DNA from: Candidatus Woesebacteria bacterium RIFCSPHIGHO2_01_FULL_38_10
GTDB taxonomy: Bacteria > Patescibacteriota > Microgenomatia > UBA8517
Assembly (NCBI GenBank): GCA_001792215.1
Contig: MGGC01000038.1
Span: forward strand, 73,761-115,984
Direction: 5' to 3'
DNA length: 42,224 nucleotides
Under the pieces are notes generated by a model, which saw only the letters and a list, made by a program, of their open reading frames with translations, searched no databases and had not been told where the DNA came from. Shown here in pieces: positions 8,724-16,825 of this stretch. A program made the translations under genes and the position numbers. Numbering within the stretch: the stretch's first letter is position 1; each line of letters starts with the position of its first letter.

Positions 8724-8918
8724 ATGCTTAGAAATCCTGATACTGAACCTACAACACTGGAAGTCATGAAGAGGGAGGTAGACGTTACCGAGGAAATAAT
8801 CGATGAAAGTATTAATGAGTTCAGGATATTCAGATTGGAAGAAGTTATAATAAGTTATGACAAAATTACTTCCCCTTCCCTTAACAATTTCACCTCCTTT
8901 ATAAATTTTTTGAATTAG
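8724..8918 (+). CDS. Hypothetical small protein
   Basis: 64-aa ORF, AT-rich, weak. Confidence 0.3.
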   Translation: MLRNPDTEPTTLEVMKREVDVTEEIIDESINEFRIFRLEEVIISYDKITSPSLNNFTSFINFLN

Positions 8919-9117
8919 AGCAAACTAAAGCCTAAAAATCATCTGCCTCTTGATTTTACGGTAAAAATATTTCTACATTGTTATGATACCTAACTCTTCC
9001 GATCGCTTTTTTGATGACCGCATTGGTCAATTTGAGGAATCGAGCTGGGTACGATTAGTGCGGCCTTTAAAATTATTTAAGTTTTGTTCTTTAAAAGATT
9101 TAGCGCTTTTTCAGAGG

Positions 9118-9495
9118 CTAAACTTCTATTGCTAGAAACTTCATTAGAAGCATAGGAAGAGGCTTTAACTCACGATTGATTGGATCAAGAATCACACCTA
9201 ATGATTCTAATGTAACTGCTCCTAGAAGATAAATTCCTTTTTCACCAAACACTACCGGAGAACCTCGTAATCTTCCTCGATATTCGAATAATCCGTTCCC
9301 TATGAGTTTTTCTATTACTTCACCATTCGCAAGAGTGAATTTCTGTTTATCTCTCGATTTTATCCCGATTTTTTTTAAAACTGATGTTGGCATTACTGAA
9401 TAAACAGCACCAGAATCAACCAAAAAATGTCCAACTGTAAATTTCTGCGGATTTTGAGGATTTTTAACCTTAATATCAAGATACGTAATTGACAT
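9118..9495 (-). CDS. Retropepsin-like (clan AA) aspartic protease
   Basis: 'FLVDSGAVYSVMPTSVLKKIG' and 'LLGAVTLESLGVILDP'; start re-assigned to MSITYLDIK because the ORF upstream is tRNA-Tyr. Confidence 0.75.
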   Translation of the reverse strand: MSITYLDIKVKNPQNPQKFTVGHFLVDSGAVYSVMPTSVLKKIGIKSRDKQKFTLANGEVIEKLIGNGLFEYRGRLRGSPVVFGEKGIYLLGAVTLESLGVILDPINRELKPLPMLLMKFLAIEV

Positions 9496-9545
9496 ATAAG
9501 AAATTATATCATATTTTTCCTTACTCCAACCCCAATCTCCTTTTG

Positions 9546-9630
9546 TGCTAGGACCAGGATTCGAACCTGGGTAGCCCATCCGGGCGACAGTTTTACAGAC
9601 TGTTGCGTTTGACCGCTCCGCCATCCTAGC
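9546..9630 (-). tRNA. tRNA-Tyr(GTA), long variable arm
   Basis: Reverse complement GCTAGGATGGCGGAGCGGTC...ACAGT-CTGTAAA-ACTGT...GGTTCGAATCC...TCCTAGCA. Confidence 0.92.
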
Positions 9631-9775
9631 TCAATTGCCTGTCCCGTGTTTCTGCGAAGCAGAAATTTACGGGCTCCACTCCAACACCGCAATTCCTTAG
9701 CCAATTTGAACCTTCCTAGAAAATCGCACTCTGATCGACGGTTTATCCCAAAAAATCGTGCTTGCTTATCTTTTG

Positions 9776-9847
9776 AGCCGAGAAAGGGATTTGAACCCTT
9801 GACCCCCTGTTTACAAAACAGGTGCTCTACCGCTGAGCTATCTCGGC
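9776..9847 (-). tRNA. tRNA-Thr(TGT)
   Basis: Reverse complement GCCGAGATAGCTCAGCGGTAGAGC...CCTGT-TTTGTAA-ACAGG...GGTTCAAATCC...CTCGGCT. Confidence 0.92.
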
Positions 9848-9968
9848 AAGTCTGGCAAGCTGGATTTTTGAGTAAGTTATATTATACTTTTAAAAAAGGG
9901 GTCTGTTCAACTTTTTATGCCCAAAATACTTTAAAAGGAAGATTTTTACTATAATTAATCCGCGTTTC

Positions 9969-10064
9969 TTAGCGCATTACTATAAGAGCAACAATAAGAA
10001 GTGAAAAGATTGCTAAAGCCGTAACCATCTTCAACAGTTCATAAGGATCTTTTTTAACTGCCAT
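9969..10064 (-). CDS. Single-TM microprotein MAVKKDPYELLKMVTALAIFSLLIVALIVMR (31 aa)
   Basis: Complete ATG-TAA mini-ORF with charged N-terminus and one TM helix; between a CDS and tRNA-Thr. Confidence 0.4.
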   Translation of the reverse strand: MAVKKDPYELLKMVTALAIFSLLIVALIVMR

Positions 10065-10085
10065 TTACTTATCAGCCCCCCTTCT

Positions 10086-10916
10086 TCACAAAATCAAAAT
10101 CAGTGCTCCACCGATCATCAAAATCCCAATTACAATTCCCATGATTGTTGGATAGGAAATTCCCGCATCCGGTAATTCTTCTCCTCCCTTACTTGTAACT
10201 GTCGGCGTGGCTGAAATGGTTGAGGTTGGCGTTACAGTCAACCTGGAAGTCGGGGTCGGGGTTCTTGTTGCAACCAAAGTGCCAGTCGGAGTAAGAGTGG
10301 CTTCAGGAGGCGAAGTAGGCGTCACTTCAGCCTCTCCTATTGTATAAACTCCTGTACTCGAAGGAATAAGTAGAATATCCTGGTTGTCGGTTTTGCGGGT
10401 AATTACACTTGAGGCTGCGTCAAAACGCAAAGTTATAGGATTAACAGCAGGCGGTCGATTTACCTTCAGATTTACGTTGGCAAGCAAAGTATTCTCACTC
10501 GCGCTGAATCCTGAAGCGCTGGTATTGGCACAGGCAATATCGATAATTACACTCTCGCCCTGCTGGGTTGAATCTTGAGTCGGACAAGTCCAATCGCCTG
10601 TTGCCAAAAGAGTTGAATTAATCTCAATATTTTCAACGCTTACCTCCGGAGTTCCTCCAGAAAAGGGGTACATTAATCTGACTGCAACCCCAGATATAGC
10701 GATACCTGCTGGATTAAAATAAATAGTAGTCTCAATCGACTCCCCTATTTCATAACTGCCTGTTTCTGGGGAAATTGAAACTTCTGTTGTGCCGGTAGGG
10801 GTGGACGCTTTTTCCCTTAAATCTTGTCTTTCCCTAAGAAGTATTAGTCCCGCAGCAAATCCTCCAACAGCCACCAGGATGATGACCAAGGCAACAGCAA
10901 TTTTCTTGACAGGCAT
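10086..10916 (-). CDS. Membrane-anchored surface protein, cohesin-like domain, TP-rich stalk, LPDAG-TM C-terminus
   Basis: N-terminal anchor, 'VSISPETGSYEIGESIETTIYFNPAGIAISGVAVRLMYP', Thr/Pro repeats, 'EELPDAGISYPTIMGIVIGILMIGGALILIL'. Confidence 0.75.
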   Translation of the reverse strand: MPVKKIAVALVIILVAVGGFAAGLILLRERQDLREKASTPTGTTEVSISPETGSYEIGESIETTIYFNPAGIAISGVAVRLMYPFSGGTPEVSVENIEINSTLLATGDWTCPTQDSTQQGESVIIDIACANTSASGFSASENTLLANVNLKVNRPPAVNPITLRFDAASSVITRKTDNQDILLIPSSTGVYTIGEAEVTPTSPPEATLTPTGTLVATRTPTPTSRLTVTPTSTISATPTVTSKGGEELPDAGISYPTIMGIVIGILMIGGALILIL

Positions 10917-10984
10917 ATAGATTTATTTAAACATTTGCCACTAACCTTTTTCAAGGGTCAATTTCGAAGCTTAAGCTTATATAT

Positions 10985-11230
10985 TTACTCAATTTCTTCT
11001 GGACACCCTCCCAACACATCTCCCTGATCAATGTAAAATTTTAAGTCCTTTTCCTCAACTTCGATTTCAACTGAAGGCTTATCTGAAGAATCAAGTCTAT
11101 GACAGATGGTCACTATTTTCTTTCTATCTTCAGCTCTTTCTCTGTACTCTTGACTTTGCTGGACCAGTAAAACCCCGATAAAAACTCCTAAAAAAAGAAT
11201 AAAGACTCCTATGACATTTTTCCTGCTCAT
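10985..11230 (-). CDS. Small anchored protein with Cys-bounded 'VTICHRL...GDVLGGCPEE' module
   Basis: TM anchor followed by 'IVTICHRLDSSDKPSVEIEVEEKDLKFYIDQGDVLGGCPEE'. Confidence 0.65.
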   Translation of the reverse strand: MSRKNVIGVFILFLGVFIGVLLVQQSQEYRERAEDRKKIVTICHRLDSSDKPSVEIEVEEKDLKFYIDQGDVLGGCPEEIE

Positions 11231-11304
11231 ATCCTCAAATAATTCTTAGCACATTTTTGATAGTCTGACTAGATATAAAAATTTGATATAATATACCCGT
11301 CTTT

Positions 11305-11377
11305 GCCTGGATAGCTCAGTTGGCAGAGCGTGCCCTTGGTAAGGGCAAGGTCATGGGTTCGATCCCCATCCCAGGCT
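11305..11377 (+). tRNA. tRNA-Thr(GGT)
   Basis: GCCTGGATAGCTCAGTTGGCAGAGC...TGCCC-TTGGTAA-GGGCA...GGGTTCGATCCCC...CCAGGCT. Confidence 0.93.
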
Positions 11378-11406
11378 CACAATTAACTTAAAACTAAAAA
11401 CTTAAG

Positions 11407-11769
11407 ATGGGATTCAGATTTAGAGATTTTCCTATATATTCAGAACTAAGACAATTTATTAAGGGGATTTATATACTCAATTCCAAGTTGCCTCAAAAAG
11501 AAAACTATGGACTCGCTTCTCAGCTTAGAAGAGCAGCAACCTCAGCACTACTTAACTTAACAGAAGGGTCTATGAAAAAATCAGACAAGGAATTTAATAG
11601 ATTCTTGTTAATCTCAATAGGTTCAATAAGCGAAATAGTAGCTATTTTGGACATCTGTTTAGATCAAAAATATATTTCTTCTTTAATTCACAAACAATAT
11701 TTGATAAAATGCGAAACACTCGTTAAGAAACTTTACAGTTTCAGAAAGACACTAAAACTTAAGTCCTAA
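11407..11769 (+). CDS. Four helix bundle protein (23S rRNA IVS-type family)
   Basis: 'YGLASQLRRAATSALLNLTEGSMKKSDKEFNRFLLISIGSISEIVAILD'. Confidence 0.8.
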   Translation: MGFRFRDFPIYSELRQFIKGIYILNSKLPQKENYGLASQLRRAATSALLNLTEGSMKKSDKEFNRFLLISIGSISEIVAILDICLDQKYISSLIHKQYLIKCETLVKKLYSFRKTLKLKS

Positions 11770-11793
11770 GTTTTTTAGTTAACCAAAAGTTAC

Positions 11794-11967
11794 ATGGCCA
11801 AAAAAGGAGCTCGAGAAATAGTCGCACTAGTTTGCAAAAATTGCAAAAGTCAAAATTACGCCACAGTCCGTAATAAGCTTAATATGGAGGGAAAACTAAC
11901 CTTGAATAAATATTGCAAACGTTGTAAAAAACACACCGTTCATAAAGAAACTACCAAGTTAAAGTAA
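11794..11967 (+). CDS. rpmG: Ribosomal protein bL33 (57 aa)
   Basis: Manual translation MAKKGAREIVALVCKNCKSQNYATVRNKLNMEGKLTLNKYCKRCKKHTVHKETTKLK; two CxxC knuckles; missed by the ORF track. Confidence 0.92.
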   Translation: MAKKGAREIVALVCKNCKSQNYATVRNKLNMEGKLTLNKYCKRCKKHTVHKETTKLK

Positions 11968-11987
11968 AATAGTCCGAAGTTTCATTT

Positions 11988-12058
11988 AGGGCTGTAGTTA
12001 AATGGTATAACAGCGGTCTCCAGAACCGCTATTGGGGGTTCGATTCCCTCCAGCCCTG
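11988..12058 (+). tRNA. tRNA-Trp(CCA)
   Basis: AGGGCTGTAGTTAAATGGTATAACAGCGGT-CTCCAGA-ACCGCTATTGGGGGTTCGATTCCCTCCAGCCCTG. Confidence 0.92.
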
Positions 12059-12060
12059 CA

Positions 12061-12121
12061 CAGCTCTACTTATTCCAGTAGAAGCTCCTGTTACAATAAC
12101 AAATTTGCCCCGCATTCTCAT
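12061..12121 (-). pseudogene. N-terminal remnant of a short-chain dehydrogenase (MRMRGKFVIVTGASTGISRA...)
   Basis: Rossmann motif TGASTGI; ATG overlaps the upstream stop (ATGA); the frame runs into antisense tRNA-Trp. Confidence 0.7.
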
Positions 12122-12504
12122 TTAACTTTCTCGTCTAAAAATAATTTAAGAGCCTTTAGGTCTTTCTTGTCTGGGTCATAAAAATATGAGGTTATTCCCA
12201 CTGACTGGGCACTTTTTACAGCTTCTGGATTATGCTCAAAATATACGACGTCTCTTGATTTTAGATTGAAGTGTTTCAACATACTCTCAAAATACTTTGG
12301 GTCTGTCTTATCTGGGTTGTGTTTCAGAGTAAATAACTCGTAAGGCAAGCTAGTTAACCCAAATTCCACCTTCTGCTCATCGTTTGCATTAGTTAAGATA
12401 ATCTTTCTGTTTGGGTAATTTTGCAACAAATCAAACATGGGTTTGTAAATTCCTTTGCCTTCAATTACAAATGTATCTACTGCGTCTACTAAAATAGTTC
12501 TCAT
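12118..12504 (-). CDS. HAD-like hydrolase
   Basis: 'KIILTNANDEQKVEFGL', 'KSRDVVYFEHNPEAVKSAQSVGITSYFYD'. Confidence 0.65.
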   Translation of the reverse strand: MRTILVDAVDTFVIEGKGIYKPMFDLLQNYPNRKIILTNANDEQKVEFGLTSLPYELFTLKHNPDKTDPKYFESMLKHFNLKSRDVVYFEHNPEAVKSAQSVGITSYFYDPDKKDLKALKLFLDEKVK

Positions 12505-12830
12505 AATTCCTCCTCCGAAATTAAAGGGTAAATATCAAAGGCGACCTCCTCGTAAGGGTGAACCTTTCTAACTGCCTCAATTACACCCTTTGCTTTGCCT
12601 TTATCACAAACACATTCAACCCTCTCCTCCTCAACTTCCTCAAACTTGCCAACTCCACCGATAGCGGGTTTTGCACCTTCAACGGGTTTGTATCTCCCAA
12701 TACCTTCAACTGAATAACTGCAATGGCTGTAGTTGCCTATTTTGCCTGCCCCCGCGTCTCCCATAGCCTTCCTAACCACATCTGTGTGGCTTTTGGGTGT
12801 AAATACAACTAATTTAATTTGACTACTCAT
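12501..12830 (-). CDS. NIF3/YqfO-like insert-domain (CutA/PII-like) protein
   Basis: 'KLVVFTPKSHTDVVRKAMGDAGAGKIGNYSHCSYSVEGIGRYKPVEGAKPAIGGVGKFEEVEEERVECVC...AVRKVHPYEEVAFDIYPL'. Confidence 0.85.
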   Translation of the reverse strand: MSSQIKLVVFTPKSHTDVVRKAMGDAGAGKIGNYSHCSYSVEGIGRYKPVEGAKPAIGGVGKFEEVEEERVECVCDKGKAKGVIEAVRKVHPYEEVAFDIYPLISEEEL

Positions 12831-13093
12831 TTTTTGTTTATATACTTACTCCAAAGATTTTTGAAATAAGGCAAGGTAAGAGTTGAGAGTAAAAATCCAA
12901 CTGCTGGGACTATGGCATTAAGCCAAGCATTAGGGACGGCAATTGCATTAAGATAAAAACCAATAGAGAGGTAAGTAAACAAAATCAGCAAAAACCTGCG
13001 TGTCCAGCTTGTCTCCCAAGCCTTGTCAGTCTCCACTTTCTTGTTCCTATTCTCAATTTTTTTAAGCCTTGCTTCTAAATCTTTCATTTTCAT
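12827..13093 (-). CDS. Small membrane protein with N-terminal coiled coil and two TM helices
   Basis: ORF, 4-nt overlap with the downstream gene, TM pattern. Confidence 0.7.
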   Translation of the reverse strand: MKMKDLEARLKKIENRNKKVETDKAWETSWTRRFLLILFTYLSIGFYLNAIAVPNAWLNAIVPAVGFLLSTLTLPYFKNLWSKYINKK

Positions 13094-14018
13094 TATCCGT
13101 TACTTCGTTAACCTTCGGCATTATCTGTTTCCGAAGTATCGCCGGTAAAGTAATCCACCCGTTACGAAACTCTGCACCCAATGCTTCCGAAATAATTTCC
13201 CCTCCATCATCACTTTCTGAATAAATATGGCTATTCCTTGCTTCTAAATCAATTATATTTACGAATGACCAATCAGCACCCATTTTGTCTTTCAAGTTTC
13301 TTACACTTTCCTCTATCAACTTCTTGTCCGAGAAAATTTCACTTCCCCAAACAACAAGCTGGTACGCTCCGATTTTCCAACCCTCACCAAATTCCTTGGC
13401 GTCATCTTCCAAGGCGGTTTTAACATCAGCCTCAACCTCACGAGTTGCGAAATCAAACATCTCACGAATGACTCCTTCGTTTAAGTTATAATTTGTCTCT
13501 AAATATCTTACAGCTTTTCGGTCTCGCCCTGTTGTGTTTGTTGCAATAAAGTTGAGGGTGTTGTGATAAATCGCACCGTATAAAAGCATGGCGTAGTCTG
13601 GATTTATTTTCTTACCAACTTTAATAAATCTCTCAACAATAATTGTTGCTGCAGCCCCTATTATCTCATTCTGAATTCTTGCGTTTGGAAACTCCCTCTC
13701 TGGCTCACCAGTTCTGTGGTCAATAATCTCAACTACCCTATCTGGTATAACTACTTTGGGCATGCCTTTCATTGAGGAAGCGTCAACTAAAATAAACTTA
13801 TTCCAATCAGTTGAATTCTCGTCTGGCCTGGTTGGAATTGATATATTATGTTTCTCAATAAAATATCTAACTTCCGACTGTGGTGAGCCTGTAATTACAC
13901 CATTTATTTCTGTTCCCTCCTGCTTAAGTAAATCGGCATAAGCAAGCGTACAAGAAACCCCATCTAAATCTGGGTTAACTTTGGCGGTAACCAGCGTCTT
14001 ACTCCCTTTTGTCTCCAT
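13062..14018 (-). CDS. DHH-family phosphoesterase/PpaC-like protein
   Basis: 'VTAKVNPDLDGVSCTLAYADLL', 'ILVDASSMKGMP', 'VVEIIDHRTGEPEREFP'. Confidence 0.75.
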   Translation of the reverse strand: METKGSKTLVTAKVNPDLDGVSCTLAYADLLKQEGTEINGVITGSPQSEVRYFIEKHNISIPTRPDENSTDWNKFILVDASSMKGMPKVVIPDRVVEIIDHRTGEPEREFPNARIQNEIIGAAATIIVERFIKVGKKINPDYAMLLYGAIYHNTLNFIATNTTGRDRKAVRYLETNYNLNEGVIREMFDFATREVEADVKTALEDDAKEFGEGWKIGAYQLVVWGSEIFSDKKLIEESVRNLKDKMGADWSFVNIIDLEARNSHIYSESDDGGEIISEALGAEFRNGWITLPAILRKQIMPKVNEVTDNENERFRSKA

Positions 14019-14238
14019 CTAAGTCATAGTATATTTCCTGAAACTTTTTTAGGCAAAGGTAATTTGAGGATTAGGATTGAGAAATTGCTGGATTCTTTCT
14101 AAATCAAACGAGCTCAACTGACACCAAACTGTTCGTAGTTGGGATACTAAGGCCTGCCACAAGCAATCTTTGAAAGAAAGATACTTGTACCATCAGCTAT
14201 CATTTGTAGGAAAATAATATGTGGCCGAGTGACTGTTC

Positions 14239-14479
14239 CCAAAAGCTCAAAAATTAATCAAGAAAGACCCTAACCTAAATTCGGTCCTGAAAAAGCAACT
14301 TAATTTATTTAGGTCTAACCCACTCTATCCCTCACTGCATTTACATAAATTACAAGGAAAAAGATCTGAGCAGTATGCCATTAAGATAAAATCAGATCTA
14401 CGGGCTTTATCCATAAAATCTAAGTATAAAAAAAGATACGTACATATTTTTTGATTTGGTAAAACACGGCGAATATTAA
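14239..14479 (+). pseudogene. Decayed RelE/YafQ-like toxin
   Basis: PKAQKLIKKDPNLNSVLKKQLNLFRSNPLYPSLHLHKLQGKRSEQYAIKIKSDLRALSI...RYVHIF, then FFDLVKHGEY only after a frameshift in a T6 run; no start codon. Confidence 0.6.
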
Positions 14480-14668
14480 GGAGCGGATTTCAATTTAACT
14501 CCTGCCCAGGAAGCTTTTGTCTTGGGTCGCCTTAAGGATCTTGGCTACCTGACAATCGGAAGATCAATAGAAGAATATAAAAGACTCTCAGACAATACTA
14601 TAATAAGTTATGCCACCCGGGACTCAAGAAGAGCTATAGAAAATATTCGGAAAAAATTACAAGCTTAA
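14480..14668 (+). pseudogene. Start-less ORF fragment GADFNLTPAQEAFVLGRLKDLGYLTIGRSIEEYKRLSDNTIISYATRDSRRAIENIRKKLQA
   Basis: Open coherent frame after the toxin-relic stop, no canonical start. Confidence 0.45.
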
Positions 14669-14755
14669 AAAAGCCATTGAACTCTTGCCCTTTATTTGCT
14701 AAAATTGCCTCATCAAGAAAGATAATTCAATTATTTTTAAATCTGATAATCGAGC

Positions 14756-14968
14756 ATGACAATCGTTGAAAATCCAAATCCAAATGAGCGTCTTGAGAAA
14801 ATAGCAAAATATCTGAGAAATGCCAGAGGCCCTAAAACAGGAGTGGTGGAGCAGACAGGACAGGCAAGGTTAGAGGCTGCTCGACGCCAAATGAGGCCGA
14901 TTGGAGGCTTAGTAATAAATCCCGATACGGCTAGAACAAATATCCCCACAGACAACCTCAAGATTTAG
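14756..14968 (+). CDS. Hypothetical protein (70 aa)
   Basis: ORF with GATAAT -10-like box 5-6 nt upstream of ATG. Confidence 0.5.
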   Translation: MTIVENPNPNERLEKIAKYLRNARGPKTGVVEQTGQARLEAARRQMRPIGGLVINPDTARTNIPTDNLKI

Positions 14969-14977
14969 AAAGTGCAA

Positions 14978-15613
14978 TTACCTAAATCTTGTCCCTCTAA
15001 CCGTATTGCCATCTCCATCCGTAAAACTATAATCAACTCTTCCATCCTCTCTCGGAGTCACCTCTAAGCTATCTTTTTCTTGAGGAGATAAAGAACCACT
15101 AATTTTAGATACCAAATCTTGATCAATATCTCCAGCATTACTCTTCCCCCTTCCACCACCTTCATAAGCAGCTTGCGGTCTATCCGGACCAACGATTGAA
15201 GTGATGCCTATTCCACTCTCGGGCCCTTTTCCCAAAAGAGATTTCGCAACGCGCGTTAATAAACCTAAAGGCTGTATCTGCGCATGTCTTCTCCCACTAC
15301 CACCCTTTCCTCTTTCTTCAATTATATTACTCTCATGTCCTGGCTCTACTTCTACTCGTATACGACCGTCAGGAGTAGTATAGGAGGATGGTCCATCTAT
15401 CCTCGCAATTTTTCCTCTCACAGGATTAGCTGGCATTGTGGGGCGCACATCTACGCCAGTTCTTCGATAATACTCCTCTCTAACCTGACGTGCAATCTTC
15501 TGACTCTCAGAACCAGTAATCTTTACACCCCTTAAAGTCTTACCGTCTTCACTTATTTCCTGCGCATGATCGGTTAAATATTCCCGCAATTTTTCTTCAG
15601 CATATCCTCCCAT
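14978..15613 (-). CDS. Hypothetical low-complexity protein (211 aa)
   Basis: ORF; Gly/Arg/charged-rich. Confidence 0.65.
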   Translation of the reverse strand: MGGYAEEKLREYLTDHAQEISEDGKTLRGVKITGSESQKIARQVREEYYRRTGVDVRPTMPANPVRGKIARIDGPSSYTTPDGRIRVEVEPGHESNIIEERGKGGSGRRHAQIQPLGLLTRVAKSLLGKGPESGIGITSIVGPDRPQAAYEGGGRGKSNAGDIDQDLVSKISGSLSPQEKDSLEVTPREDGRVDYSFTDGDGNTVRGTRFR

Positions 15614-15648
15614 ACAATCTGAAATACTCTGTTAAGTTAAGAAGAGTT

Positions 15649-16086
15649 TCACCATTGCACCTCACCTATATCAGCCTCCCCGGCTCTCCAGTAAATAATT
15701 TCTGCCTCGGATCCCAAACCCATCTCAGCGCCCATGTCAGGAAAAGATGCTGGTCCTTTAAATCTACCTGCCTTTACCTCCGTCCCTACGACCTTCACAC
15801 CCCTCATTCTTATGGCCCCGGTTCCTCTAACCTGCCGGACCAAGCTCGCTGCGCTATCCACTACATCTCTCGAGGACTTATCAAATCCCATCCTTTCAAG
15901 ATCAGAAGTTAAACCTCCTTTACCTCCTCTCAATACTCTGCTAACTCTTCCCAATAATCCTCCTCCTCCTGACCTGGGCACTAAAGCTGTTGTAGTTCCC
16001 CTTGCTCTCCCCTTACGTCCTTGTTCCTTCTTTCTCTCTTCCTCCAATATTGCCCTCATCCGATCGCCAGCTTTTCTTCCTGTCAT
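15649..16086 (-). CDS. Hypothetical basic protein (145 aa)
   Basis: ORF; 'MRGVKVVGTEV' resembles 'LRGVKITGSE' of the 211-aa neighbour. Confidence 0.6.
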   Translation of the reverse strand: MTGRKAGDRMRAILEEERKKEQGRKGRARGTTTALVPRSGGGGLLGRVSRVLRGGKGGLTSDLERMGFDKSSRDVVDSAASLVRQVRGTGAIRMRGVKVVGTEVKAGRFKGPASFPDMGAEMGLGSEAEIIYWRAGEADIGEVQW

Positions 16087-16177
16087 AAATATTAATCTTT
16101 CGAACTTTTAAAAAAATTATAGGTTTTTGCGATTATATATCACACACAAACGCATTGTCAAAATCTGTAGCAAAACA

Positions 16178-16564
16178 TTAAATTTTTATTTTTAGAAGTT
16201 TTTTGTCGAAACTGAAAAGTTCGCAATTCTCAATTTCAGCCAAGGCTAAAAGATACGAGTCAACAAAACTTAAATTTCTACTCTTATAAATTTCTAGCGA
16301 TTTCAGAAAGACAACTCTATTATTAATTTGGAAATATTGGGTGTTAACAAGTGGCTTCAATTTCGAGGATATATCTGCTACTGGAAATCGATAGTATTTT
16401 CTCAAAATAAAATCAATTTCAAAAATTATAATTTGTGGGACAATAATTCTAATTTTCCCTTCTTTTGCCTCTCTAAAAAGATCTTCAGCTATTCTCTTTT
16501 GTTTTGGAATATCTCCAAGAAGAAATCGTAAAAAGACATTTGTATCCGCAATAACTTTTCTCAT
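16178..16564 (-). CDS. PIN-domain toxin (VapC-like)
   Basis: 'VIADTNVFLRFLLGD...VPQIIIFEIDFIL...NLSFVDSYLLALAEIENCELFSFDKKL'. Confidence 0.88.
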   Translation of the reverse strand: MRKVIADTNVFLRFLLGDIPKQKRIAEDLFREAKEGKIRIIVPQIIIFEIDFILRKYYRFPVADISSKLKPLVNTQYFQINNRVVFLKSLEIYKSRNLSFVDSYLLALAEIENCELFSFDKKLLKIKI

Positions 16565-16815
16565 TTACTGTCATTTCGATATTCTGAGGCTAAACTTTCT
16601 GCAAACATCTCATGAATCTCACTTGAACTCAAAGGAGGCTTGGTAGTTTTTAGACTTCCTCCTAATTCTAAAAAATCCTTTACCTGTTCTACTACCATTT
16701 TACCATCTTCTACCCTTACAAGAGCCTTACCAGGCCGTTTGAAACCCAATTCTTTTTGGATCTTTGCCGGTATGCTTATCTGTCCCTGAGATGTTATTGA
16801 AACGGTATAAATCAT
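16561..16815 (-). CDS. AbrB/MazE/SpoVT-fold antitoxin
   Basis: 'MIYTVSITSQGQISIPAKIQKELGFKRPGKALVRVEDGKMVVEQV'; start re-assigned; 4-nt overlap with the toxin. Confidence 0.85.
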   Translation of the reverse strand: MIYTVSITSQGQISIPAKIQKELGFKRPGKALVRVEDGKMVVEQVKDFLELGGSLKTTKPPLSSSEIHEMFAESLASEYRNDSK

Positions 16816-16825
16816 ATGACAGTTA

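Noticed and set aside
9504-9704. ORF track entries 9504-9704 and 9646-9954, and the N-terminus of 9118-9624
   Set aside because: They lie over tRNA-Tyr and tRNA-Thr; translated structural RNA, not protein.
11988-12121. Classical tRNA-targeted genomic island with direct repeats at tRNA-Trp
   Set aside because: No copy of the tRNA-Trp 3' end was found further on and no integrase is present; only a breakpoint is supported.
14756-14968. ORF 14756-14968 as antitoxin partner of the decayed RelE
   Set aside because: No antitoxin-like DNA-binding motif; separated by the start-less fragment and with its own -10-like box.
15201-16111. Plus-strand ORFs 15201-15383, 15284-15535, 15655-15912, 15734-16111
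   Set aside because: Ser/Pro-rich antisense shadows of the minus-strand orphan genes.
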